Assembly (NCBI GenBank): GCA_032718475.1
Contig: JAUCBJ010004657.1
Coordinates: 1 to 54,580, forward strand
Direction of reading: 5' to 3'
DNA from: Nemertoderma westbladi
Lineage: Eukaryota; Xenacoelomorpha; Nemertodermatida; Nemertodermatidae
Length of the DNA: 54,580 nucleotides
The translations under genes were made by a program, and so were the position numbers. The notes below the pieces were generated by a model that had not been told where the DNA came from, searched no databases, and saw nothing but the letters and a program-made list of their open reading frames with translations. Shown here piece after piece: positions 1 through 8,861 of this stretch; position 1 is the first letter of the stretch, and each line of letters begins with the position of its first letter.

Positions 1-67
1 AGATGTTATTTGCTTCGATATGTTTTTTCCTGAAGTGGGTTGAATTTTTATTGTGTCAAGTAAGAGA

Positions 68-98
68 CCCCCCCCCCCCCCCACCCCCCCCACCCCCC
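68..98. repeat. poly-C tract
   Basis: An interrupted run of C, 15 uninterrupted bases at 68-82 followed by shorter runs broken by single A. It is one of at least eight long poly-G or poly-C tracts in the window. Confidence 0.9.
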
Positions 99-196
99 GC
101 CCCCTCCCTAATCTGGCATAGTAAGTCCAAAACATTCCCACCATACAGCAGTATTTATTTGCTTCACTAAGGTTGCTGATAAGTTACTACTAACTG

Positions 197-1075
197 TCAG
201 TAAAAGTTCGCCTTGCGTTTCTCTACGAATGCCTTCATACCTTCAGAGCGATCGGAGGTAGCGAAGGTGGAATGAAACAATCGCTTTTCGTAACTGATTC
301 CCCTGATCTAGAGTGGCGTTGTAGGAAGCCAAAACAGCCTCTTTAGCCATCATAGTGGCCACTTTGGATTTAGCGGCGATCTTCTCCGCGCAAATTCAAC
401 GCCTGGGGAAACCAGTTCCTCTAAAGGAACAAACTTTACTGACCAACCCGAACTGCAAAGGCCTCCCGCGCGTCTATAGGGTCTCCTGTGAGGACCATCT
501 CCATCGCTTTGCTCTTCCCTACGGCGTGCGGCAGCCGTTGCGTGCCCCCTGCCCCCGGGATTGTCCCAAGGAGAATCTCCCGGCTGTCCGAATTTTCGCG
601 TTCTCGCTCGCGTAGATAACGTCGCACATCATGGCCAACTCGTTACCGCCACCCAACGCGAACCCATTGACAGCGGCTACGATAGGGTTTCCGCGCTCGC
701 GACACGTCCGTCCAACCCCCCAACATCGACGCCGTATAAAACTAAAGGGAACTTCAGTGGCTGCATCTCCTTAATGTCGGCACCGGCGGCGAACGCTTTG
801 CTACCAGAGCCCGTGAGTACGACGCAACCGATCTTGGCGTCCTTGTCTGCGTCGTCCAAGGCCGCCGAAAGGTCCGGCCATTAGCGCATCGCACAGAGCG
901 TTGAGTGATTTGGGTCGGTTTAAACGTTATCAACGCTATGTTGGATTCCGCTCCCTCTCGTCTCCACCAGAATGTTTTCATAATTTCTCGATGAAAGTCG
1001 TCGAAATGTTGTGTTTACTAGGCGCTGATTGGGCGAGGGTTTACGCCTTATAAATGCGAATCGGCTGGCTATCAT
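197..1075 (-). pseudogene. ECHS1: Enoyl-CoA hydratase (mitochondrial, ECHS1-type), intronless frameshifted copy
   Basis: The parent enzyme hydrates 2-enoyl-CoA in mitochondrial fatty-acid and amino-acid breakdown. Read on the minus strand, pieces of the whole protein follow in order but in different frames. The start at 1075 opens an arginine-rich transit-peptide-like stretch (MIASRFAFIRR...) and then ENILVETRG. Next come [28 protein letters not shown], the oxyanion-hole segment [10 protein letters not shown], the NELAMMCD segment with the first catalytic Glu (about 630-655), [17 protein letters not shown] with the second catalytic Glu (near 565), and a C-terminus ending EKRKANFY with a stop at 197-199. 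The span of 293 codons is close to the usual 290, with no intron. At least four frame changes separate the pieces, so no single frame encodes the enzyme. This fits a processed copy. No poly-A tail is visible, so a real single-exon gene damaged by assembly indels is a less likely alternative. The copy is more GC-rich than its flanks. Confidence 0.85.
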
Positions 1076-2661
1076 TGTGAGTTTAATAACAAAACAAATT
1101 AAATAAAGGTACAATATTGAATATTAGGCCAGTGCTGCAGGGTAGGCTGACGCTAGAAGCTAGGTAGGCCTATTAAGGTAAGGAATATTTAAACTATGGT
1201 AAGACGGTAATAGTACGGATGATATGACATTGGGCTACATACATACACTACAGTACAGTATATAAGCTGTATTATTATATTATATTATTATTTATATTAT
1301 TTACTATAATTAGATTAAACTGCGATTGTGTCCAAATGAATCTTGATGACCTACTCAACTGCCAGAATCATAACGCCCTGTGCCTGCCCTACTTAGACCT
1401 ACATTAGTTGTTATTTTATGTAATTCACTGATCATTTTAAGTAAATACTGTATATAATTTTAATGCAATTTTAGTTTTGTTTAAATTTTTATATTTGTTT
1501 TATTGTAAAGCCAAACCATTTTATATAAATGTGTGACGTCTTAATTTTATAGTATTGTACTTGTTTTATGAAGTATTATTGTATTTTTATTCTTTTATTT
1601 ACTTAAACATTGTTTGTTATTTTTATGAATTTTATTGTATAACTAAACAATTTTAAATACATTCACGTTGTCACAATTTTATAGTACTGTTCAGTTATTT
1701 TATGAAATTTTATTAAATTGGCCTACTGTACGTGTAATTTTACTTAATTTTATTGCATAGCCAATACAGTTTATCGTAGGATTTATACATTGAGATATTG
1801 CGTGAAATTTTATTTGTTTAACATTTTAAGTAAATAGTGTACATAAATAATTACAATATAAACTATTACAATCTTATTATGTGTGGCCTACTGTATAAAT
1901 GCAATACTGTACAGTAAGATATTTTTTTAGTCCTTTTTGTTCGTTTTAAACTCGCTAGGGGGCGACCCCGTCACTTATCGTGTAAATCCATTTTAATAAT
2001 AACTAAAAAGCCAGCAAGCTGGCTATAAGACCGCCCAAGGACAGACGTAGTGTAGTTGTGTACCAGCTTACAGTCTGAGAAAAAGTAATACCAGCCCCTA
2101 CATACCATTATTATTAACCTATACAACATTTGAACGGCCAAAGTGCTTAAAATTCAATCAGCTGGCCTCCTACCTAACATAGCAGCGAGTAACCTTATAG
2201 AAATTCCCATAGGATTCACTGGGAAGAGCTATTCAGCTGGCGGGGTAATACGTAACAAACTAACAGTTTGTTGTTATTTTCTCCTGTCTGGGTTATAGTG
2301 AGGTAGTAATATACTTGGCAAGTAGGCAAGTAATGTACTTCTCTGCCGTTTGGGCCTATCCATTCAATCAATATTAGTTAGTAGCTTACCATGAGCACCA
2401 GCAGCTGGTGATATATATCATTGAGTCTATGGCTATTTTCGTTCTTTGGGGCTATTTTTCGAAATAAAAAATAAACACTTGTATAATTTTCTTTCGAAAC
2501 TTTCATTGACGGACGAGCTATAGTTTCGGAGGAGTTCACCCGATATACATACATAGTGATTACTTTTACAGTAAGAAGTCCTAACGGTCTTCTTCTAGTA
2601 ATAATAATAATAACAATAATAATAATAATATACTGTACTATAACGTTGCTAGGCAGAGATG
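1076..2661. other. AT-rich intergenic stretch, no gene seen
   Basis: No convincing coding sequence on either strand. It holds the degenerate repeats at 1500-1860, one CTCF-like motif (tcgctagggggcg, 1952-1964) that matches the motif of the array at 42923-44106, and short AAT microsatellites near 2600. Confidence 0.6.
1500..1860. repeat. Degenerate tandem repeat, about 120-130 bp period
   Basis: The phrase ttattg(t/c)a(t/a)a(g/a)cc, followed by similar AT-rich text ending in ttttatgaa, recurs at 1500, 1632 and 1750. Copies are strongly diverged and the borders are unclear. Confidence 0.45.
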
Positions 2662-2670
2662 CGCCTGGCT

Positions 2671-2903
2671 AGTTATAGTTCATATGCGTACCTCTGGTAT
2701 TTTCGTATTGCAAAAATAAGACTATAAGTATGAAATACCCTATGTTATTGAGATATTGTTTATTGTTTTGGTTAGAAAAGCCCACCACTGTAACCTGCTC
2801 CTTTCCGTTAATTAAGTAATGGAGATTAGTTTATTGTTTTGGTTAGAAAACACCACCACTGTAACCTGCTTCTTTTGCCAGAGGTACGCATATGAACGAT
2901 AAC
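2671..2903. mobile_element. 233-bp MITE with 26-bp inverted ends and 9-bp target duplication
   Basis: The left end gttatagttcatatgcgtac... and the reverse complement of the right end match at 25 of 26 positions. The same 9 bases, cgcctggct, sit directly outside both ends (2662-2670 and 2904-2912). A 9-bp duplication is typical of Mutator-type transposases, so this may be a MULE-derived MITE. That class call is inference. The interior contains two head-to-tail copies of a short repeat dispersed elsewhere in the window. Confidence 0.8.
2757..2878 (+). repeat. Two copies of the dispersed 'TTATTGTTTTGGTTAGAAAA / GTAACCTGCTCCTTT' repeat
   Basis: Copies at 2757-2812 and 2829-2878 lie inside the MITE. 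Related copies occur at 6612-6704 (two, inverted), 14707-14757, 25784-25887, 37030-37083 and 45495-45540. Confidence 0.75.
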
Positions 2904-2912
2904 CGCCTGGCT

Positions 2913-4033
2913 CTTCTAGTGAACTAGTGAACTTTCCACAACTGAACCTAAGTGAACACTGTTGGTACTTTCATGGTCTTCTTGGTTCATATTATTTGAA
3001 GGGCGTTAAATTTAATTCCTATTGGTTAGTTAGAACTTGTTTTGGGTGGGAAATTTAAATGATATATCTGGCAGTCTGCTTCTACTTTGTTGGCCAAAGT
3101 CAGAAATGTATGAAGGTTGTAGGCCTATGCAAAACGCACAATTCTGCAATTACCGTAAGAGAGGTACTCTGTTATCTGCTCAATCTCTAAGATTATATAG
3201 TTTATTATTTATTTATACCGGTAGATGAGAGAGTACGGTACGTCTTGTCTCCAAACACACAGCACATTAGCTTTGAAGTTTTGTGATTTTGGTGTGTTAT
3301 GGGCCTACCTTACCGGCCTGCCGCGCTGCCGGCTAACCAGCAGCATATTATATGCTTGCAATTTGGGTATTGCTTCCTGTGAAATTTACTGATTAACTTA
3401 ATTTTCAAGAATATTTAATTTCGTTAATCATCATTAAGTTATCTATTAAGGGAAAGGAGCAGTTATAGTAAAAATTGTAGTTCTTTCAGGTATTAGCACT
3501 ATTAGATTAGGTAATATTTTTTTCAATATCAATTTTGACCTAAAATTCATCCCAAATGGCAGGTTGGAGCGACATCCAGTTTGGAAATATGCTTACCGGT
3601 TGTTTGCCGAATCGTCAGATCGTATGTGGGTACATTCTACTACTGTACTAATCAATAAGAGTGAATCTTATCAGCTTTCATTCGATTGATAAACATGTAA
3701 CCTTACGCACAGATTTGATTCATTTATTAAGGTTGTTGAATGTGGCCAGTAATTTCCATTTTTTTATAATTTGGCACATGGTAATTCTTCACATTAATTC
3801 ACAATAATTCTTCACATTATCCCCATGTTAAGAATGCCATGTTTTCATAAAACTTCATGTTTCGGAAGGGCTGAATGCAATAAAACTCTCCAAAACATTA
3901 AACTAATTTTTATTTGTACAGGTTCTAAGATAATGCTCTAATAAAGATAATTAAAAAAAAAATACAAATTCTAAATATAAAATTTCGATCAAATTTCGTT
4001 TAGATCAAATTTTGTGAATACCTGATATTCTTT
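2913..4033. other. Intergenic, no gene seen
   Basis: No supported coding sequence. A short ORF at 3037-3228 lacks any recognisable feature. A dispersed repeat begins near 3866. Confidence 0.5.
3866..3990 (+). repeat. Dispersed repeat with A-rich end (second copy at 45506-45650)
   Basis: Shares in order gaagggctgaat, aaaaca(t/c)taaac, tgtacaggtt, taaga and taataaagata, then an A-rich tail, with 45506-45650. Its first part also resembles the short dispersed repeat (taaccaaaacaataaa). Confidence 0.6.
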
Positions 4034-4216
4034 ACCAGGGTCCAGAGGAAACTCCAGTACTCATTTGGCTACCACTTAAGGATGCAAGGCAGAGATGAGC
4101 CCTGGCTGGTCCCTTTAAAGCATTCGTGCCGAAACGAAAACAGCCCTGGCCCATGTGAGGATCGAACCCACGACCTACGAAGATGTGAATTCAATGCAAC
4201 CACTACATGTGTTTCT
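4034..4216 (-). mobile_element. tRNA-derived SINE, copy 1
   Basis: On the minus strand a tRNA-like head contains a good Pol III B box (ggttcgatcc, about 4155). The body reads cgaatgcttt..., shared with the copy at 5940-6216. The 3' tail is missing or degenerate. The head also resembles a tRNA D arm (tgtagtggttgc). Confidence 0.7.
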
Positions 4217-4395
4217 CACATGTACGGTAATTAAATATCAATTACATTATTTTTGTAGTTCTATAAAATATTACTGAGTTTGTAATACTGGAGGTTAGAT
4301 GCGCGAGGAATTATTGTGTCGACTAGGAAAGATTGGACTATCAAACAGAAGCTAATCGTATCGTATAAAGTCGATCTGATCGGTTTCCAACTGCA

Positions 4396-5709
4396 ATGGA
4401 TTCTCGGTTTCAAACTCCCCGCAGAGTTGGTCTCTCCCGCAATAATTCCGGTTCAAAGTCGTCATTTACCTCGCCTATGTCGGTCGGGACCAGTGGTAAA
4501 TCATCTACAACAACTGCAACTGTTGGGTGTACAACTCCGTCTTCAGTTGGGTGTACAACTGCGTCTTCAGTTGGGTGTACAACTCCGTCTTCAGTTGGGT
4601 GTACAACTCCGTCTTCAGTTGGGTGTACAACTCCGTCTTCAGTTGGGTGTACAACTGCGTCTTCAGTTGGGTGTACAACTCCGTCTTCAGTTGGGTGTAC
4701 AACTGCGTCTTCAGATGGGTGTAAAACTGCGTCTTCAGTTGGGTGTACAACTGCGTCTTCAGTTGGGTGTACAACTGCGTCTTCAGTTGGGTGCACAACT
4801 CAGTCTTCAGTTGGGTGTACAAATCCGTCTTCAATTGGGTGCCTGGTTACAGCCACCCAAATGCAGCCACTCTCTGGTTCCACTCTAGTTACTCCCACCC
4901 CCCTGCATTCACTGACTGGTTCCACCCCTGTGACTGTGACAGACCCATCGCTAGCAGTCAACCCGGTGATCCAACCATTATCTCTAGTGAGTCCACTATG
5001 CCCTAACCTTCCCGCAGATAGATCATTATCGACTCTCTCTGTCGGACATTCCCATCCCCCACAGTCACAGTCAACAGCCAACACCTCCAAGACATGTCGT
5101 GGACTATTTAAGTCACCATTATGTCCACCTCTAAGAACCAACTCGTTACCATTTCCACCAGAAGACAACCGATTCCCTCTGGTAAACCCCAAGGAAACAA
5201 CAAATATTAGTAAATCTGTTGACCAGCCCAATGTTCCCCATAATAATATTGATATAGGAGTAACGATAAAGAGAATAAATGATACGTCATCTCCTATCAT
5301 CGATGGAGTTATTGATAATGAAACCACGGCAGGGGCTGTAGACATAGAGCATGACATGGTCAAGGCTGCTAAATTGCGAAAAATAGACGTCCCAGATAAT
5401 AATGTTGGTACTAATCATAAAATACATGATAGCGTTAGCGCGTTGAAACGAAGGTTTTTAGATAAATCAGATAAACTGAGAAAACTTCGTCTTGTGAAGC
5501 ATTATAGGGAGACAAGTGAGTTGAAGAGACTTGATGGACTGATATCGACATGGAGGTCTGCTTGTCAAGGGCTACTGGACGATGTCTGCATTAGGTTGAG
5601 AGACAATGATGGGCAATCAGGGTTGACTGTAAACCAACTGATCAAGCACTATGGTATAGATAGCGATGTCATTGGTTACAGCCAGTCCAGTCAGAGTCAG
5701 GAATTATAG
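4396..5709 (+). CDS. SFR1: SFR1 / Mei5-type Swi5-dependent recombination protein with an octapeptide repeat region
   Basis: SFR1 pairs with Swi5 to stabilise RAD51 (or DMC1) filaments in nuclear homologous recombination. The 437-residue ORF is intronless here. An in-frame stop ten codons upstream supports the ATG at 4396. Residues 1-42 are basic and Ser/Thr-rich. Residues 43-149 are 13 copies of an eight-residue unit, VGCTTPSS with Pro/Ala/Gln variants, plus a partial copy. Residues 150-343 are Ser/Pro/Asn-rich and look disordered. The C-terminal 94 residues are the Mei5 domain: ALKRRFLDKSDKLRKLRLVK, then a helix with STWRSACQGLLDD, then LTVNQLIKHYGID and a final IGY. That order is characteristic of SFR1 and is my reason for the name. 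The disordered N-terminal half is known to be fast-evolving in this family. A Cys in every repeat is odd for a nuclear protein. SINE copies sit on both sides of the gene. Confidence 0.85.
   Translation: MDSRFQTPRRVGLSRNNSGSKSSFTSPMSVGTSGKSSTTTATVGCTTPSSVGCTTASSVGCTTPSSVGCTTPSSVGCTTPSSVGCTTASSVGCTTPSSVGCTTASSDGCKTASSVGCTTASSVGCTTASSVGCTTQSSVGCTNPSSIGCLVTATQMQPLSGSTLVTPTPLHSLTGSTPVTVTDPSLAVNPVIQPLSLVSPLCPNLPADRSLSTLSVGHSHPPQSQSTANTSKTCRGLFKSPLCPPLRTNSLPFPPEDNRFPLVNPKETTNISKSVDQPNVPHNNIDIGVTIKRINDTSSPIIDGVIDNETTAGAVDIEHDMVKAAKLRKIDVPDNNVGTNHKIHDSVSALKRRFLDKSDKLRKLRLVKHYRETSELKRLDGLISTWRSACQGLLDDVCIRLRDNDGQSGLTVNQLIKHYGIDSDVIGYSQSSQSQEL
4522..4842. repeat. 24-bp coding minisatellite, 13.4 copies
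   Basis: The unit gtgtacaactccgtcttcag+ttgg repeats in frame within SFR1. Copies differ mainly at one codon (ccg, gcg or cag). Because 24 is a multiple of 3 and no frame of the unit holds a stop, long false ORFs appear in other frames and on the other strand. Confidence 0.95.
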
Positions 5710-5939
5710 ACTTATTCGCTAACTGTACTACTTGTTTTTATATAATAAGTATCTTTGCATCTCCTGTTTTATATTTTGAATATAACGATATTTTTCATTC
5801 TGGGCCAGTCCACATTGAAGTACTTCTTTTTAATCGGATTGATTTGAAGATAAAGTAATAGGGTCTTATAGGTTTTCTCTTGAGATTACGAGTAAAAGTT
5901 AAACTAGATAGAACCCATTGAACCCGTGACATTGTTGTA
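5710..5939. other. 3' flank of SFR1
   Basis: No gene. A run of AT-rich text (tttttatataataag) follows the stop. I see no perfect AATAAA signal. Confidence 0.4.
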
Positions 5940-6216
5940 GTAAAGTAAAGTAAATTTTATTCGGCCTTTAGGCAAGGGATGGCGCTCAAATTCTGACGAC
6001 TTATTTCCAGTGCGGTCCCCCCAGAACTATACTCCCAGAGCAAACTCCAGTACTCATTTAGCTATTACCAATAAGGATGCAAGGCAGAGATGCGCCCTCA
6101 CTGGTCCTTTCAAAGCATTCGTGCCGAAACGAAAATGGCCCTGGCCCATGTGGGGATTGAAACCTCGGCCACCGAAGGAGTGAATTCATTGCAACAACTA
6201 CACCAAGCTGGTACCC
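5940..6216 (-). mobile_element. tRNA-derived SINE, copy 2, with TTTACT tail
   Basis: On the minus strand a tRNA-like head (B-box-like ggtttcaatccc, near 6158) leads into the body cgaatgctttgaaaggacca..., then ggggggaccgc..aaataagtc, and ends in tandem tttac units (5941-5956). The bases cattgtt occur just outside both ends and could be a short target duplication. Confidence 0.75.
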
Positions 6217-6611
6217 ATTGTTATCGTTTATTGTTATGGTTAGAGTGAGAGAATTATGACACCACGAAAAAAAGCAATCAGAAAGAGTGAATACTCATTA
6301 AAAAATATATTCAATAGAAAGATATGAACCAGAATCATGATGTATGAAATACAAAAATAAATAAGTAATTATTAAATAGTATCTAGATTGATGTACTTTA
6401 TCTACAGATGTAACATTATAATATTGTAAAGGTCATAGTAGGTGTACTGAACTAACTCTACCACATTACTCGGTGGATAGTCCTTGTCACGTCATCCAAT
6501 ACTCGCGAGTTCGACCCCAACCCACTGCTAGGTTGGTCTAGTTATTGGCGATCAGGGGATTAACGTGTTTGGGGGCCTCCACATAATATAAGTAACACAC
6601 GTCATAAACCA
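6217..6611. other. Intergenic; possible weak tRNA-like segment
   Basis: No gene. The stretch 6470-6540 contains gagttcgacccc, resembling a B box, and could be another decayed SINE head. Support is weak. Confidence 0.3.
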
Positions 6612-6704
6612 ATTGGGGAAAGGAGCAGGTTACAGAGGCAGGCTTTTCTAACCAAAACAATTGACTTTACCAATTGAGGGAAAGGAGCAGGTTACAGAAG
6701 CGTA
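6612..6704 (-). repeat. Two inverted copies of the dispersed short repeat
   Basis: The phrase caattg(a)gggaaaggagcaggttacag occurs twice, separated by cttttctaaccaaaacaatt. This is the reverse complement of the copies at 2757-2878. Confidence 0.75.
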
Positions 6705-6819
6705 CTATACCGTAACTGTACTGTTACTCTACGGTAGCACACTGTAGTGTGTACTGTTACTGCAGTACTGAATGTCTACTGCAGGTGGAGGCCCTGAAAC
6801 ACGTTAGTCCTAGTCAATA

Positions 6820-7281
6820 TCAACGGGTTTTAGGAACAGATGATTCGCTACTTTCTGATTCTGTGGTTTCGTCTGAATTCATCCAACCATTAGTAATAGT
6901 TTCAGCCATAGGTATGACGTCACTTCCTTTAAATAGTTTGGTTATCCTCTCCTCTTCCAACTGTTCGCGAACTCTATGTCTGTAGTGTATGGCAACGGCT
7001 ACAAACAGACAGACGATCCCCAGAGCTGATCCAACCACTCCCAATACCAGTAGAGTCTGCTCCATGGACGAGAATGACCCGAACATATAGGCCCCAGGTC
7101 GACTGCAGTCCCCCTCTGACGTACATTCTAGGCATTCTTTGTCCGTGCAGACCGGCATTGTTTCCGGGCAATCTATATTGCTTAAACAGTAGCCGAGTAG
7201 TCCAATTGGATGAGTTGCTATTAAAGTTAATACAAACATGTATGTTGTCACACTGTCTCCTAGCAACGGTGACGCTTCCAT
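6820..7281 (-). CDS. Small cysteine-rich single-pass membrane protein, unknown function
   Basis: I do not recognise the family. The ATG at 7281 gives 153 residues; the frame is open a little further upstream but without an earlier ATG. Residues about 14-29 are hydrophobic and could be a signal peptide. A short outer domain follows with six cysteines in about 30 residues (YC...DC...VC...ECLEC...DC). A strong membrane helix lies at about 74-97 (LLVLGVVGSALGIVCLFVAV). The inner tail is basic next to the membrane (HYRHRVREQ), then Glu/Ser-rich (ESESSES). The layout suggests a type I surface protein. It could also be one exon of a larger gene, as no splice signals decide the matter. Confidence 0.6.
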   Translation of the reverse strand: MEASPLLGDSVTTYMFVLTLIATHPIGLLGYCLSNIDCPETMPVCTDKECLECTSEGDCSRPGAYMFGSFSSMEQTLLVLGVVGSALGIVCLFVAVAIHYRHRVREQLEEERITKLFKGSDVIPMAETITNGWMNSDETTESESSESSVPKTR

Positions 7282-8710
7282 ATTATTAGTCTGTCTCTCT
7301 GACAACGTATTTATTATATTTAAGTATTAACACAATAATAATGCCTTATAAAATCCATACGGTAATCTAAAATACATTTATAAATACAATATTGCATTCA
7401 ACACAAATAATATCGTGTGATTGTTTATGAAAGATATGAGTAAATGACGTTACAATTTATTTGATTTATACAATTTATTAAATTAGTTATTTATCAACAC
7501 CCCTTATCTAGCTAGGATTGGTCATTTACTTTACAGACAGTGCAGGAAGATATCCTGCCATTATATTATACTATGGGTAGTAATTTATAGTTGGCATTCA
7601 ATATCAGCTTCGGCTTTTTTTTCAGTCTGCTTCTGACTTAACTTGTACACTACTGTACAATAATGTGTATAAGTTAAGGAAAATTACTGGAAGTTTATTG
7701 CATTCCTCGGTTAGGCCAATTACAATTTACTTTATGGTCAATAAAAAAAATATAAAATCACCAATGAAATCCTTTTCGACGCCATTCCTATAAAATACGA
7801 GAAATAGGCTTAGGCTTAGTGCATTGAATAATAAAATATAATTTATGTAAAAAAAATATCTGCGAAAGTTAGTAATATAAAGTAAATATATAAGCAGTTA
7901 AACTGACTGTTTATAGAACCGAAACGTTGAAATTAAAGTTCAAACTGCTATACAACTGGAGGGTTGGGTTTGCTTTGCAGTACTCTACAGTATGTATGTA
8001 GTAGAATAATTCCCCTCTACGTCCATACCTGTGGATATAGCTAGTGGCACAGCACCACCTCACAATAAACTAACATTGATAACAAGTGTCGTGTTACTTT
8101 TAAGTACCCACCAATAGGTTTCAGCAAGCTTAAGTGAAGGTTGCTATGCAACTCAGTGATGCTATTCATTAATGCAATATTATTCTTGCTGGCCGGGTGG
8201 CGTTGAAATATTGATTGATTTTACTCTGGCAAGTTGGAAGTAGGAGGTGGGATGGAAGTAGGGCACCAAATGGTCTTAGGAAAATCCATATAGCATGCGG
8301 GCGGGATGGAAGGAAGTATGCAACCTTATCGCTTTATAGAGGAATGAACTGACAACTGTGTGTGTAGTGTTCGTTCTACACAACATCCCCTCCTGAGGGG
8401 CATATTTACAAACTTTCCCGACACTGGCAATGTAATTCAACCTGAAGCAAGGACCAATCAGAGACGAGTAATTTATAAGAAAGTCTAGTGCTGAGACCGT
8501 GTGGGATTTGGGAATACACCATTTCCAAAATAAGTTTGTATTGAGCTGTGAATGTAATTAGAATGAATGTTGGCCCTGACCTCGGCACATGACATTTTTG
8601 TTATGTGGAGAGACAATAATTAGTGTTTTTAAATGCTGTGGTGCTTAATTAGTTCTTTATCATGAACCAGATGAGGATATTTACATAAGCGTACGGGAAC
8701 CAGTTCCACT
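7282..8710. other. Intergenic, AT-rich, no gene seen
   Basis: No supported coding sequence. The ORF at 8406-8588 on the minus strand has no recognisable features and is probably chance. Confidence 0.5.
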
Positions 8711-8861
8711 GGGGGGATGGGGGGGGGGGGGGATAAAGGCTCATCTAGCGGTTTATTTTATTGTTGTTAGTTACGTCAGTGGCGTATTTGAGTTTCGGTC
8801 AAGGCGTAAGATAAAGCATGATGGTGAAAATGTATAAACTTTCTAAAATGATGTTGAAAAA
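8711..8861. repeat. Left copy of a 151/159-bp direct repeat flanking LINE-A
   Basis: Runs from ggggggatgg through a 14-base G tract, gataaaggctcatctagcgg and on to gatgttgaaaaa. It is repeated at 11877-12035 with one substitution (g/t at 8816) and a G tract of 22 instead of 14. It abuts the LINE exactly, so it looks like a target-site duplication. Confidence 0.85.

Noticed and set aside
4316-4888. Alternative-frame ORFs through the SFR1 repeat on both strands
   Set aside because: Shadows of the 24-bp coding repeat. Only the frame at 4396 continues into a recognisable domain.
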